Below, piece by piece: positions 9,269 to 16,785 of a stretch of 64,000 nt of DNA. The stretch's first letter is position 1. Each line of letters opens with the position of its first letter. A program made the position numbers and the translations under genes. The stretch comes from JALEFZ01 sp039817415 (GTDB lineage: Bacteria > Bacteroidota > Bacteroidia > J057), in contig JBCBVV010000001.1 of the NCBI GenBank assembly GCA_039817415.1, positions 62,001 to 126,000 on the forward strand, read 5' to 3'. The notes beneath the pieces are model-generated. The model made no database searches, was not told where the DNA came from, and saw nothing but the letters and a program-made list of their open reading frames with translations.

Positions 9269-9442
9269 GGTCTTGGGATTTGAAGAAGGCTATAATGACC
9301 TTGAAATAAGAGAATATGGGGTCAGGATGTCTATATGTTTTTCAACTGGCGGTTCCTGCATCTCCTCTAAAATTGGCTTTGTGTAAAAAATCAATCTCTC
9401 AAGAAGGTACGACTTTCTGGCTGAATAGATTGTGATGTTAGC

Positions 9443-10060
9443 CTATTCCGATTCCTTTTGTCTATTAATATTTAAGCCCCACTGATAGCGAACCGCCACA
9501 TAACGTATCACCATAACTACTGCCATACTCGAAATGACATTGACATTAGTCCAGTCCGAAAATTGCTGAAGACCTACAAAAACCAACCCACCTGCTAGAC
9601 AAGCACTGGCATATATTTCCTTTCGGAAAATCAGGGGAATTTCATTGGTCAACACATCTCTTATCACCCCACCAAAAACCGCCGAAACTACCCCCATCAT
9701 CAAAGCAAAAGGTAGCTCCAAGCCTACACCAAGCGTTTTTTGTAGGCCCAGTACTGTGAATAGCCCTATTCCAATGGTATCAAATAGGAACATACTTCTC
9801 CTTAATTTTTGGATAAAAGGTCGGAACAAATAGGATACCACCACAGCTAAGAGAATGACATAGAGATAGTTTACATCCTTCATCCAACCCACTGGTGTCT
9901 CGCCTATCAGCATATCCCTCAAGGTTCCTCCTCCTACAGCTGTAACGATTCCAATGATGATCGAGCCCACGAGATCAAACTTCTTTTCCAAGGCAGTTAA
10001 TACCCCAGAAATGGCGAAAACAAAGGTCCCGATGATATCTACGGCATACATCCAGTTCAT
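9443..10060 (-). CDS. TRIC-type (UPF0126) cation channel family membrane protein
   Basis: The 205-residue protein contains two copies of the UPF0126 repeat. Each copy has three hydrophobic helices and a glycine-rich kink: AVGGGTLRDMLIGETP in the first half and VFGGVIRDVLTNEIP in the second. Bacterial members are homologous to trimeric intracellular cation channels and probably conduct potassium across the inner membrane. The number of helices and the length are normal. The gene stands alone. Confidence 0.9.
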   Translation of the reverse strand: MNWMYAVDIIGTFVFAISGVLTALEKKFDLVGSIIIGIVTAVGGGTLRDMLIGETPVGWMKDVNYLYVILLAVVVSYLFRPFIQKLRRSMFLFDTIGIGLFTVLGLQKTLGVGLELPFALMMGVVSAVFGGVIRDVLTNEIPLIFRKEIYASACLAGGLVFVGLQQFSDWTNVNVISSMAVVMVIRYVAVRYQWGLNINRQKESE

Positions 10061-10126
10061 CTTTCTTTCCTTTAGGATTTTGTGATGGGCAAAGGAAAGG
10101 ATTTTAGAAAAGAATATGGCCTCCTC

Positions 10127-10717
10127 CTAGCCCTTTTTTACCATCCAAATGAAACCAGCAGTCAGTATAGCGTGATTGATGCCACCATTTCGTTTGGTCA
10201 GTCCGGCAGAACTAATATGCCGCAGGCCGGGCCTTAGGTCCAGCCAATAAGCTTCAGCTAATTTGATTTGTAGGCCGAAAAGAATGTTGTCTGAGAACAG
10301 GAATCCAGGAGACTGTCGTTTGGGCCCACCAGAAATATAATGCGGGCCAATGCTGGGTAAGATGTAGGCTTTCAACCTGTCCTCTTTCGTCCGGTAGGCA
10401 AGGAGAAAGCCAATATTGAGTCCTGCTTCTGTCCCAAAAGTTCTGTCTGGGCGGTTGTCGAAGAGCTTGTAACGTGTAAAATTATACTGCGGCTGCCACA
10501 GCAATTCAATGCTCATGTTTTTCCTCTCCACCAAGGAGTGGAAATACTGAAGCTGGGCAAAAACGACCTGATGTTCATAATTGACATCGATGAAAGGGTA
10601 TAATTGGCCTCCCCAGCCTGTGATGAAGCCTATTTTCGCGTGGTTCTTACTGGCTTGAGCATCCACAACAGCTGGACAGAGTAAAAGAGAAAAAATGAAG
10701 AGAAGAATATATTTCAT
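10127..10717 (-). CDS. PagL-like lipid A deacylase / acyloxyacyl hydrolase, outer-membrane barrel
   Basis: The 196-residue product has a signal peptide (cleavage after VVDA-Q) and alternating hydrophobic strands, as in a small outer-membrane barrel. The signature is RHISSAGLTKRNGGIN at about 166-181. It aligns with the PagL active-site region: H167 and S169 match the catalytic His-Ser pair. The position of the PagL glutamate appears to hold N181. The enzyme would remove an acyl chain from lipid A in the outer membrane. The family call is good; activity is less certain because of the missing acid. The gene stands alone. Confidence 0.72.
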   Translation of the reverse strand: MKYILLFIFSLLLCPAVVDAQASKNHAKIGFITGWGGQLYPFIDVNYEHQVVFAQLQYFHSLVERKNMSIELLWQPQYNFTRYKLFDNRPDRTFGTEAGLNIGFLLAYRTKEDRLKAYILPSIGPHYISGGPKRQSPGFLFSDNILFGLQIKLAEAYWLDLRPGLRHISSAGLTKRNGGINHAILTAGFIWMVKKG

Positions 10718-10773
10718 GTAGCCATTTGCTTAGGGCAAAAATACAGACTTCTTCGATTCGATCCAGATAAAAA

Positions 10774-10806
10774 GAACCCCCTTTGAACATCTTTCAAAAG
10801 GGGTTC
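10774..10806 (-). terminator. Intrinsic terminator of the KAS III gene
   Basis: GAACCCC...TTTGA pairs with TCAAA...GGGGTTC over 13 positions with one mismatch, followed on the minus strand by TTTTT. It lies 28 bases past the stop of the gene at 10835-11959. Confidence 0.88.
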
Positions 10807-10834
10807 TCAATAATTAACGAATCTGTTTCTTCAA

Positions 10835-11959
10835 CTATACTTTTCTAACCACCAAGCTACCAATGGAGTAGCCTGCTCCAAAGGAACAGATCAGGCCATA
10901 CTCACCTGATTGGAAATCAGAATTGTATTTGTTGAAGGCGATCAGGGAACCGGCTGAAGCTGTATTGGCAAATTCATCCAAAACGACGGGAGCTTCCTCA
11001 AAGGAAACTTCACGATCCAAAATCAGCTTAACAATCAACTTGTTCATGTTGATGTTGGCCTGATGAAGCCACCATCTTTTGATGTCATCATTTGAGAGGG
11101 TATGGGCTGCGATATGGTCCGCAATATGCTTAGCGGCCATTGGGCTAACCTCTTTGTAAACGGAGCGGCCATTCTGCGAAAAATATTGGTCATCCCCTAG
11201 GGGATCTGCATCATTAGCATTCAGTACGTAACCAAAGTTTGAGCGAATGTTGTTGCTGAATTTGGTCATGGCCTTGGTACTCAGAATCTCAAAGACGTGA
11301 TCTGAATTGGCTGTTTCTTTGGTTTCTACAATAGAGGCCACAGCCACATCTCCAAAGATGAAATGGCTATCTCTACTCTTGTAGTTGACTTGAGGCGAGG
11401 TAAGTTCTGGGTTAATGGCCAGGACGCATTTCGCCGTACCGGACTTGACCATTTCGTACGCTCTGTGGAGGCCAAAGGTAGCAGCGGAACAAGCGACCAG
11501 CATATCGAAGCCAAAGCCCTCAATCCCAAGGGCCTCTTGTACCTCAATGGCTATGGCTGGATACGATCGTTGGGTATAGGCACAGGATACAATCACTGCA
11601 TCGATGTCCTTCCCGCTTTTTCCAGCTTGGGCCATGGCCTTTTTTGCAGCGGCAATGGCCATTTCAGCCTGGTCAGAAAGTTCGTTATTCTTCCTTTGTG
11701 GAATCACAGGACGCATTCTGTCTAGATCCAGTACACCTTCTTTTCTGTAGATGTAGCGGCTCTTTATTCCAGAGGCTTTGACGATAAATTCAGCGGAAGA
11801 ATGGGCTTTAGCAGGGATTTCACCCGCTTCAATGGCATGTTTGTGCTCTTCATTAAAGCGGTCAACATGTTGATTGTATGCATCTACCAATTCTTCATTG
11901 GTAAGGGTATGTTCAGGTATCCAGAGGCCTGTGCCACTGATTACGACAGAAGGGTGCAT
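10835..11959 (-). CDS. Beta-ketoacyl-ACP synthase III (FabH-like)
   Basis: The 374-residue cytosolic enzyme has the thiolase fold. The KAS III triad is C157 (FDMLVACSAAT), H299 (WWLHQANIN) and N332 (FANTASAGS), so it should be an active condensing enzyme. It is longer than classical FabH (about 320) because of an insertion at residues 25-90. This resembles the FabH-like branch that can draw on beta-oxidation intermediates in place of acetyl-CoA. It has no fatty-acid neighbours here. A good divergently oriented promoter lies at 11985-12015. Substrate preference is unknown. Confidence 0.9.
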   Translation of the reverse strand: MHPSVVISGTGLWIPEHTLTNEELVDAYNQHVDRFNEEHKHAIEAGEIPAKAHSSAEFIVKASGIKSRYIYRKEGVLDLDRMRPVIPQRKNNELSDQAEMAIAAAKKAMAQAGKSGKDIDAVIVSCAYTQRSYPAIAIEVQEALGIEGFGFDMLVACSAATFGLHRAYEMVKSGTAKCVLAINPELTSPQVNYKSRDSHFIFGDVAVASIVETKETANSDHVFEILSTKAMTKFSNNIRSNFGYVLNANDADPLGDDQYFSQNGRSVYKEVSPMAAKHIADHIAAHTLSNDDIKRWWLHQANINMNKLIVKLILDREVSFEEAPVVLDEFANTASAGSLIAFNKYNSDFQSGEYGLICSFGAGYSIGSLVVRKV

Positions 11960-11984
11960 AAAGGGAAATTTAGGTGATGAGGGG

Positions 11985-12015
11985 CAAATGTACAGCTTCG
12001 CAATATTTGATGCAA
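11985..12015 (-). promoter_or_regulatory. Bacteroidota-type promoter of the KAS III gene
   Basis: On the minus strand TACATTTG (11992-11985) fits the -7 consensus TAnnTTTG perfectly. TTGC (12015-12012) lies 19 bases upstream as the -33 element. Transcription would start about 20 bases before the ATG at 11959. Confidence 0.65.
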
Positions 12016-12028
12016 CGCTCTGGCGGAC

Positions 12029-12427
12029 ATGGCGTATGCGAGAAGCATGAATCTGAAGGAAAAAATATCAGCCCTAGAGGCCCAATTAAGACAGGCATTG
12101 CTGGAAGCAGACTCCTCGACAATGGATCAATTGATTCATGAAGACCTCCTTTTCGTGATTCCCGATGGTTCCACCATGAGCAAAGCTCTTGACCTAGAGG
12201 CTTATGAGCAAGGAAACATGACACTCCACAACTTCGAAGTCGTCGAAATGGAAATTCGCCCCTTAGGCGATGTGGCATTGGTCAACCTTGTCGCCAAGCT
12301 AGAGGGACAATATCAAGGGGAGAAATTCAAGGGAACTTTTCGATACCTCCGAGTTTGGAAATCGTTCTCCGATGCTTGGCAAGTGGTCGCGGGAAGCGCT
12401 TCGATCCTGAGTTCAAAGGACCATTAG
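12029..12427 (+). CDS. NTF2-like protein (DUF4440 family)
   Basis: The product of up to 132 residues has the cone-shaped NTF2-like fold. A long N-terminal helix with LEAQLRQALLEADSSTMDQLIHEDLLFV is followed by sheet segments ending FRYLRVWKSFSDAWQVVAGSAS. Such proteins are small cytosolic binders or enzymes with a pocket, often of unknown ligand. Two starts are possible, ATG at 12029 or ATG at 12047; the second removes six residues that are not part of the fold. The gene is divergent from the KAS III gene. Confidence 0.82.
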   Translation: MAYARSMNLKEKISALEAQLRQALLEADSSTMDQLIHEDLLFVIPDGSTMSKALDLEAYEQGNMTLHNFEVVEMEIRPLGDVALVNLVAKLEGQYQGEKFKGTFRYLRVWKSFSDAWQVVAGSASILSSKDH

Positions 12428-12433
12428 CTTAAA

Positions 12434-12469
12434 AAAATCCCTCACTCATGGATAAGAATCAGGGATTTT
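12434..12469. terminator. Bidirectional terminator between the NTF2-like gene and the sulfatase gene
   Basis: AAAATCCCT (12434-12442) pairs with AGGGATTTT (12461-12469). It lies 7 bases after the NTF2-like stop and 23 bases after the convergent sulfatase stop. The stronger T run is on the minus strand. Confidence 0.75.
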
Positions 12470-12491
12470 CACTTAAGTGCTTCACACAGCT

Positions 12492-14078
12492 TTATTTTCG
12501 TACATCGTATTGCCGAATAAACTGTCTATCCAGTTCTTCTGAATCCTCATATTCCACACGCATTTTCTTCAGCTTTTTGTGGAGGCGCTTCTTCACCTTA
12601 GCATATGATGGATCATCGTAGACATTCGTAAGTTCCTCTGGATCCTTTAAACGGTCAATCAACTCCCATTCATCTACGTCGTGGTAATAATGAACCAGCT
12701 TGTATTCTTCTGTGACAATGGCATAATGGCGCTTCACCATGTGTATGCCTGGATATTCGTAATAATGGTAGTAAACAGCCTCTCTGAATTTCTTGGGTTC
12801 TCCTTCTAGCAAAGGCACCAGGCTCACACCCTGCATGCTAGCAGGAATGTCAATTTCAGCTAAATCAAGTATAGTTGGGGCAAAATCAAGGTTCTGAACC
12901 ATTTGGGTATTTACCTTTCCAGCTGTGATATGCTCAGGCCATTTTACCATGAGAGGGGTTTTAAATGACTCATTGTAAACAAAGCGCTTATCAAACCAGC
13001 CATGCTCCCCTAGGTAAAAGCCTTGATCAGACGTATATACAACAATGGTATTTTCTGCCAAACCGCTTTCCTCTAAATAATCTAAGACCCTCCCTACTCC
13101 ATCATCCACAGCAGCTATCGACCCAAGATAATCCTGCATATATCGCTGATAACGCCACTTCATTTGCTCCTCCTTACTCATGTTGGGATAGCACTTGACA
13201 AAATCCTCATTGATCGGTCCGTATACTTCATCCCATGCTGCTCTTTGTTCTTCGTTCATTCGTCCTACTGTACGATTGAAGGCTGCCTTGTCCCAATTGG
13301 CTGTCTCAGCAATGCCAAGTTTGTCCATGTTTTCAGGTGTAATCTTCGAATCACCCGCCCAGTTCATATGTGTGAGCAGGTTCATTTCAGCCTCTTTCGC
13401 TGCCCTTCCTCTCCCCTTATAATCATCAAAAAGGGTGGAGGGTTCAGGGAAGGTTTTCTTTGTAAACTCTCTAAAATGGCGTGGAGGAGGAAGCCATTCT
13501 CTATGGGGTGCTTTATGCAAACAAGCCAAAAAGAAAGGCTCACTTGAGTCTCTCTCATTTTCCAGCCAGTCAAGGGTCATGTTGGTGATGATGTCCGTGG
13601 TATAGCCCTCTACCTTGATTCTGCCTTCATCCTTGGTGATGAAATCGGGATTGTAGTAATGTCCCTGGCCAGGAAGAATCTTGAATTGATCTACTCCCTT
13701 GGGATTGTTGCCAAAGTGGAGCTTGCCAAACATAGCCGTCTGATAGCCATTCTTTTGTAAAATTTGAGGAAAGGTAACTTGAGTCGTATCAAAGGCTGAA
13801 ATATTGTCAATTTTCCCATTGAGATGAGAATGACGCCCCGTCAAAATAACCGCTCTTGAAGGAGCACAAATTGAGTTGGTCACACAGGCATTGTCAAACC
13901 TAATTCCCTCTTTCGCAATACGGTCAATATTAGGGGTTTGAATCAGATGATCGCTGTAAGCACTGATGGCCTGATAAGCGTGGTCATCCGACATGATAAA
14001 CAGGATATTCGGTCTTTTCTGACTAAAGGCATGTACACTTATCAAAAAGACTATCCCACATAAAATGATTCGTTTCAT
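12492..14078 (-). CDS. Secreted sulfatase (family S1)
   Basis: The 528-residue enzyme has a signal peptide (to about residue 20, ending HAFSQ). The formylglycine motif is C71-A-P-S-R75, where the cysteine is converted to formylglycine. The calcium-binding aspartates D31 and D32 (MSDDHAY) and the later motif VVYTSDQGFYLGEHGWFDKR are present. It should hydrolyse a sulfate ester, probably on a polysaccharide, in the periplasm or outside. There is no T9SS tail, unlike the second sulfatase at 25876. No glycan-uptake genes are adjacent, so the substrate cannot be told from context. Confidence 0.93.
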   Translation of the reverse strand: MKRIILCGIVFLISVHAFSQKRPNILFIMSDDHAYQAISAYSDHLIQTPNIDRIAKEGIRFDNACVTNSICAPSRAVILTGRHSHLNGKIDNISAFDTTQVTFPQILQKNGYQTAMFGKLHFGNNPKGVDQFKILPGQGHYYNPDFITKDEGRIKVEGYTTDIITNMTLDWLENERDSSEPFFLACLHKAPHREWLPPPRHFREFTKKTFPEPSTLFDDYKGRGRAAKEAEMNLLTHMNWAGDSKITPENMDKLGIAETANWDKAAFNRTVGRMNEEQRAAWDEVYGPINEDFVKCYPNMSKEEQMKWRYQRYMQDYLGSIAAVDDGVGRVLDYLEESGLAENTIVVYTSDQGFYLGEHGWFDKRFVYNESFKTPLMVKWPEHITAGKVNTQMVQNLDFAPTILDLAEIDIPASMQGVSLVPLLEGEPKKFREAVYYHYYEYPGIHMVKRHYAIVTEEYKLVHYYHDVDEWELIDRLKDPEELTNVYDDPSYAKVKKRLHKKLKKMRVEYEDSEELDRQFIRQYDVRK

Positions 14079-14226
14079 AAATGCTGTAGTAGATGGTTTT
14101 CCTCTTGCCTCTTAACAAATACAGAGCAAGTTTTCAGGATTAAGCCCCATGGGTGGCTAGCCTGCCAAGCTTGCCTATATTTCACCCTTTGAAGTAGGCT
14201 TCCTCTTATTTTCAATATATAAAAAA

Positions 14227-14248
14227 AGGCCCATCCGAGGATAGGCCT
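14227..14248 (-). terminator. Intrinsic terminator of the sdpRI operon
   Basis: AGGCCCATCC and GGATAGGCCT form a stem with one mismatch and a very short loop, followed on the minus strand by seven T. It lies 22 bases beyond the sdpI stop. The remaining 14079-14226 shows no gene. Confidence 0.78.
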
Positions 14249-14270
14249 GATCATTTTATCTTTTTGGAAT

Positions 14271-14918
14271 TTACTGATTCCCACGCTGGAAAAGCATGAA
14301 GGAATACAGGATGGGTCCAAGAGAAAGCACCATAACTCCGATCATAAAAAACCAATAGAATATTTCGGCTTTTAGGAAGGGAAAGATGCAGAGCATCATC
14401 AAGGAGCCTATTACCCATAGGCGCCCCCCAAAACGATGGGTTTTCCGCCAATTGTTTTCATTTTCAAGGGTCCATGGAGTACGAATACCAACAAAGTAGT
14501 TGGGTCGAAGCCGCGTAAAATAGTTGCCCAGTATTCCCAATAGGATAATGACGGCGGGTAGGACAAAACTACCAATGTCTTTCACCATCCCTAAGGTTGC
14601 CATGAGGATCAAGATAAAGATCCCAAGGAAAAAGAAGCCCAAGACTATTTGAAGAACTTGGAGCGTCTTAGAGAATTCCTCTGTTCTTTTCTTTGGATCA
14701 AGGGCAGGAATTACCCAAATAAGGGCTTGTGCAAACAAGGCAGATAAGGGCATCAACAACATGCCGAATTCTTTGGAGGCAAAATTATCCGCTTCTCCCT
14801 TTATGTTCCAGTGTATAGGTACCTCAGCTGGTATCTGATTCCAGACCAACGCCAATATCACAAAAGGCGCCAGGATCAAAGCCAGTATCAAACCATTCTT
14901 TTTCATCCAATTTCTCAT
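14271..14918 (-). CDS. sdpI: SdpI-family membrane protein
   Basis: The 215-residue inner-membrane protein has six or so hydrophobic helices. The DUF1648 segment with WNQIPAEVPIHWNIKGEAD and the SdpI-type C-terminal half with NYFVGIRTPWTLENENNWRKTHRFGGRLW are both present. SdpI of Bacillus is both immunity protein and signal receptor for a toxin. In Bacteroidota the role is unknown. I chose the ATG at 14916-14918 because it overlaps the sdpR stop in the form ATGA, the usual sign of translational coupling. Confidence 0.9.
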   Translation of the reverse strand: MRNWMKKNGLILALILAPFVILALVWNQIPAEVPIHWNIKGEADNFASKEFGMLLMPLSALFAQALIWVIPALDPKKRTEEFSKTLQVLQIVLGFFFLGIFILILMATLGMVKDIGSFVLPAVIILLGILGNYFTRLRPNYFVGIRTPWTLENENNWRKTHRFGGRLWVIGSLMMLCIFPFLKAEIFYWFFMIGVMVLSLGPILYSFMLFQRGNQ

Positions 14919-15178
14919 GAGTTTTTGTTTTGAAGGTCCAACATCCAACTAATCAATTCATCCAGAACCGTGGTATTCAGGGAGTAATGGACAAACTGCC
15001 CCTTCTTCACTGAGATTACAAGTTCCGCCCGCTTGAGTAAATCCAGGTGGTGAGAAATACTAGGTTTGCTCATCTCAAAGGCATCGGCAATTTCACCCGC
15101 CGTCAAATCCTTTTCCCTTAGCATTTCCAATATCTTTCGCCTGGTATCGTCATTCAGGGCTTTAAAAAGACTTTTCAT
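14915..15178 (-). CDS. sdpR: SdpR-family autorepressor (ArsR-type winged helix)
   Basis: The 87-residue repressor starts MKSLFKALNDDTRRKILEML and carries the recognition helix KPSISHHLDLLKRAELV. This is the compact winged helix of ArsR/SdpR autorepressors. It lacks the metal-binding cysteines of true ArsR sensors. I start it at the ATG 15176-15178; an in-frame TTG 24 bases upstream would place the start next to the operator and is unlikely. A perfect inverted repeat at 15195-15210, 16 bases before the ATG, is its probable operator. It is coupled to sdpI. Confidence 0.9.
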   Translation of the reverse strand: MKSLFKALNDDTRRKILEMLREKDLTAGEIADAFEMSKPSISHHLDLLKRAELVISVKKGQFVHYSLNTTVLDELISWMLDLQNKNS

Positions 15179-15194
15179 GGAAGAATTTCGATAT

Positions 15195-15210
15195 TTAGAC
15201 AAACGTCTAA
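15195..15210 (-). promoter_or_regulatory. Probable SdpR operator
   Basis: TTAGAC (15195-15200) and GTCTAA (15205-15210) form a perfect 6-base inverted repeat with a 4-base spacer. It lies just upstream of the repressor start, a position where a bound dimer would block transcription or early elongation. Confidence 0.65.
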
Positions 15211-15389
15211 TTAATAAACGGAAAAATCAACCCCAGGGTTACGCACACTTAGCTGTAATCCCAACACTGATGTACAATAGATATGCGCAATCCTTCATTT
15301 GTTATAGGCCCATATCCTAGAATTATCCATTTTGAGTATGCATCCAACAACGACTTGATTATGTAAGCATCAGATTAAAGCCACAACCC

Positions 15390-16661
15390 ATGAACAATAC
15401 CTTTATCCCTATTCTTTTATCCTTCATACTGATTACCCTCTCTTGTGATTTGGATGCACAATCACGACAAATAGTGGACATTCGTCCGATCTTGGAGAAA
15501 AACGCCCTGTTAGAAAAAGAGGGTCCGATTAAAATGGGCTTCGAGCTTGAGTATGAGAATGGCAAAACCAAGAAAAGTAACAATTTTCATCCCTTTGGCC
15601 CTGCTCTGTCAAAGTTTGATGTGAAAGTAGAAGGCGGAACCTACCATATGGGCCAACTTAGAATTGACCATGCGGCCGTTTATCGCCAAAACCATGAATT
15701 GATCCTGACCATTAGCCATAGCAAGCAAGATTTTCAGGAATTCCAAAAGGTCATCCATATCCCCTACCCCACTCAAGTTTCCTTTCAGAAAAATCAATAC
15801 ATAGACATCAAACCTGGAAAAAGTCGTCAGGTAAAATTTGATGTTCAATACTCGAATGGCAAGCAATACACCTACAAGCGCAACACCTTGAAGGGAAGCC
15901 CCTATGCAAGCGATATCATCATCGCATCCACAGCTTCCATGGACCACAAAAATCGTCTTTTTCTCAATAGGACTTCAGATTATATCCCATTTGTTCCTGT
16001 TTATGCCCAACATGAATGGGCCAATGTAGCCGATACCCTTTGGCTGGATGTCGATTACAAAAGCCGCCAATGGATGGATTTTTCACCGGGCTGTTCATGT
16101 TGTGGATTCGATGGAAGCCATGCGGAGGATGTAACTATTTGGGTACAACGAAGAGTTTATGATGGGCGCGAATTCCTTGCCATACAGGCAGAATCAGCCT
16201 CAAAATATGAAGAAGCCTTGATAGACGTCTATGGACAAGGCTTGAACCTGGATGCTAGTGGAGGGGGCGGAGGAGATGGATCTGATGGCTCTGATGGGAC
16301 AGACGGTTCTGATGGAAATGCCAGCAGTTCGGCCACTAGTGGGAACAATGGAGGGTCAGGAGAGAACGGAGGAGATGGCGGAAATGGTGCGCGTGTTACC
16401 GTCTATACAGATTTTCAAACTGAGCAATTGATCCAGCGACTGATCCGCATTGATGTCTCTGGCGGAAGCGGTGGGGACGGAGGAGATGGTGGCGATGGTG
16501 GAAAAGGCGGAACCAATGTAAATGGTTCATCCGCTTCTGATGGATGTGATGGTTCTGACGGGGTAGATGGCTCAAGCGGATGGGATGGCCCACCCCCAAG
16601 AGTGGTTGTTCTACCAGATGAAGAATTGTCCCTTAGGTTTCAACAACTAGGTAAATACTAA
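15390..16661 (+). CDS. Exported protein with collagen-like Gly-X-Asp repeats
   Basis: The 423-residue product has a signal peptide (hydrophobic core to about 18). Either a lipobox-like ITLSC or cleavage near DAQ is possible. Residues 25-285 form an unrecognised, probably beta-rich domain with a cysteine knot CSCC at 235-238. The C-terminal third has three blocks of glycine triplets. They are GSDGSDGTDGSDG near 297-309, a GGDGGDGGDGG block at 361-371 and GCDGSDGVDGSSGWDGPP at 385-402. The Asp-rich triplets could bind calcium. No T9SS tail is visible. No close family is known to me. Confidence 0.78.
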   Translation: MNNTFIPILLSFILITLSCDLDAQSRQIVDIRPILEKNALLEKEGPIKMGFELEYENGKTKKSNNFHPFGPALSKFDVKVEGGTYHMGQLRIDHAAVYRQNHELILTISHSKQDFQEFQKVIHIPYPTQVSFQKNQYIDIKPGKSRQVKFDVQYSNGKQYTYKRNTLKGSPYASDIIIASTASMDHKNRLFLNRTSDYIPFVPVYAQHEWANVADTLWLDVDYKSRQWMDFSPGCSCCGFDGSHAEDVTIWVQRRVYDGREFLAIQAESASKYEEALIDVYGQGLNLDASGGGGGDGSDGSDGTDGSDGNASSSATSGNNGGSGENGGDGGNGARVTVYTDFQTEQLIQRLIRIDVSGGSGGDGGDGGDGGKGGTNVNGSSASDGCDGSDGVDGSSGWDGPPPRVVVLPDEELSLRFQQLGKY

Positions 16662-16785
16662 ATTTCGATAGATGGGCTGGAGCTTTAATCAGGAAAATGA
16701 AAGAGCCCCTGAAAAGTATCCATCCAAGCCCACAGGCAGGGTCACGCGGCTGTCAGCACAAAAGTGTTAGGCGGCCGCTCCCCTT

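Noticed and set aside
16258..16600. Tandem DNA repeats taken for a CRISPR or minisatellite
   Set aside because: The repetition follows the glycine codons of a real protein; unit length and spacing are irregular and no cas gene is near.
16746..16778. GC-rich inverted repeat GCGGC...GCCGC after the GH3 stop
   Set aside because: Only five base pairs are firm and no T run follows, so I could not support a terminator.
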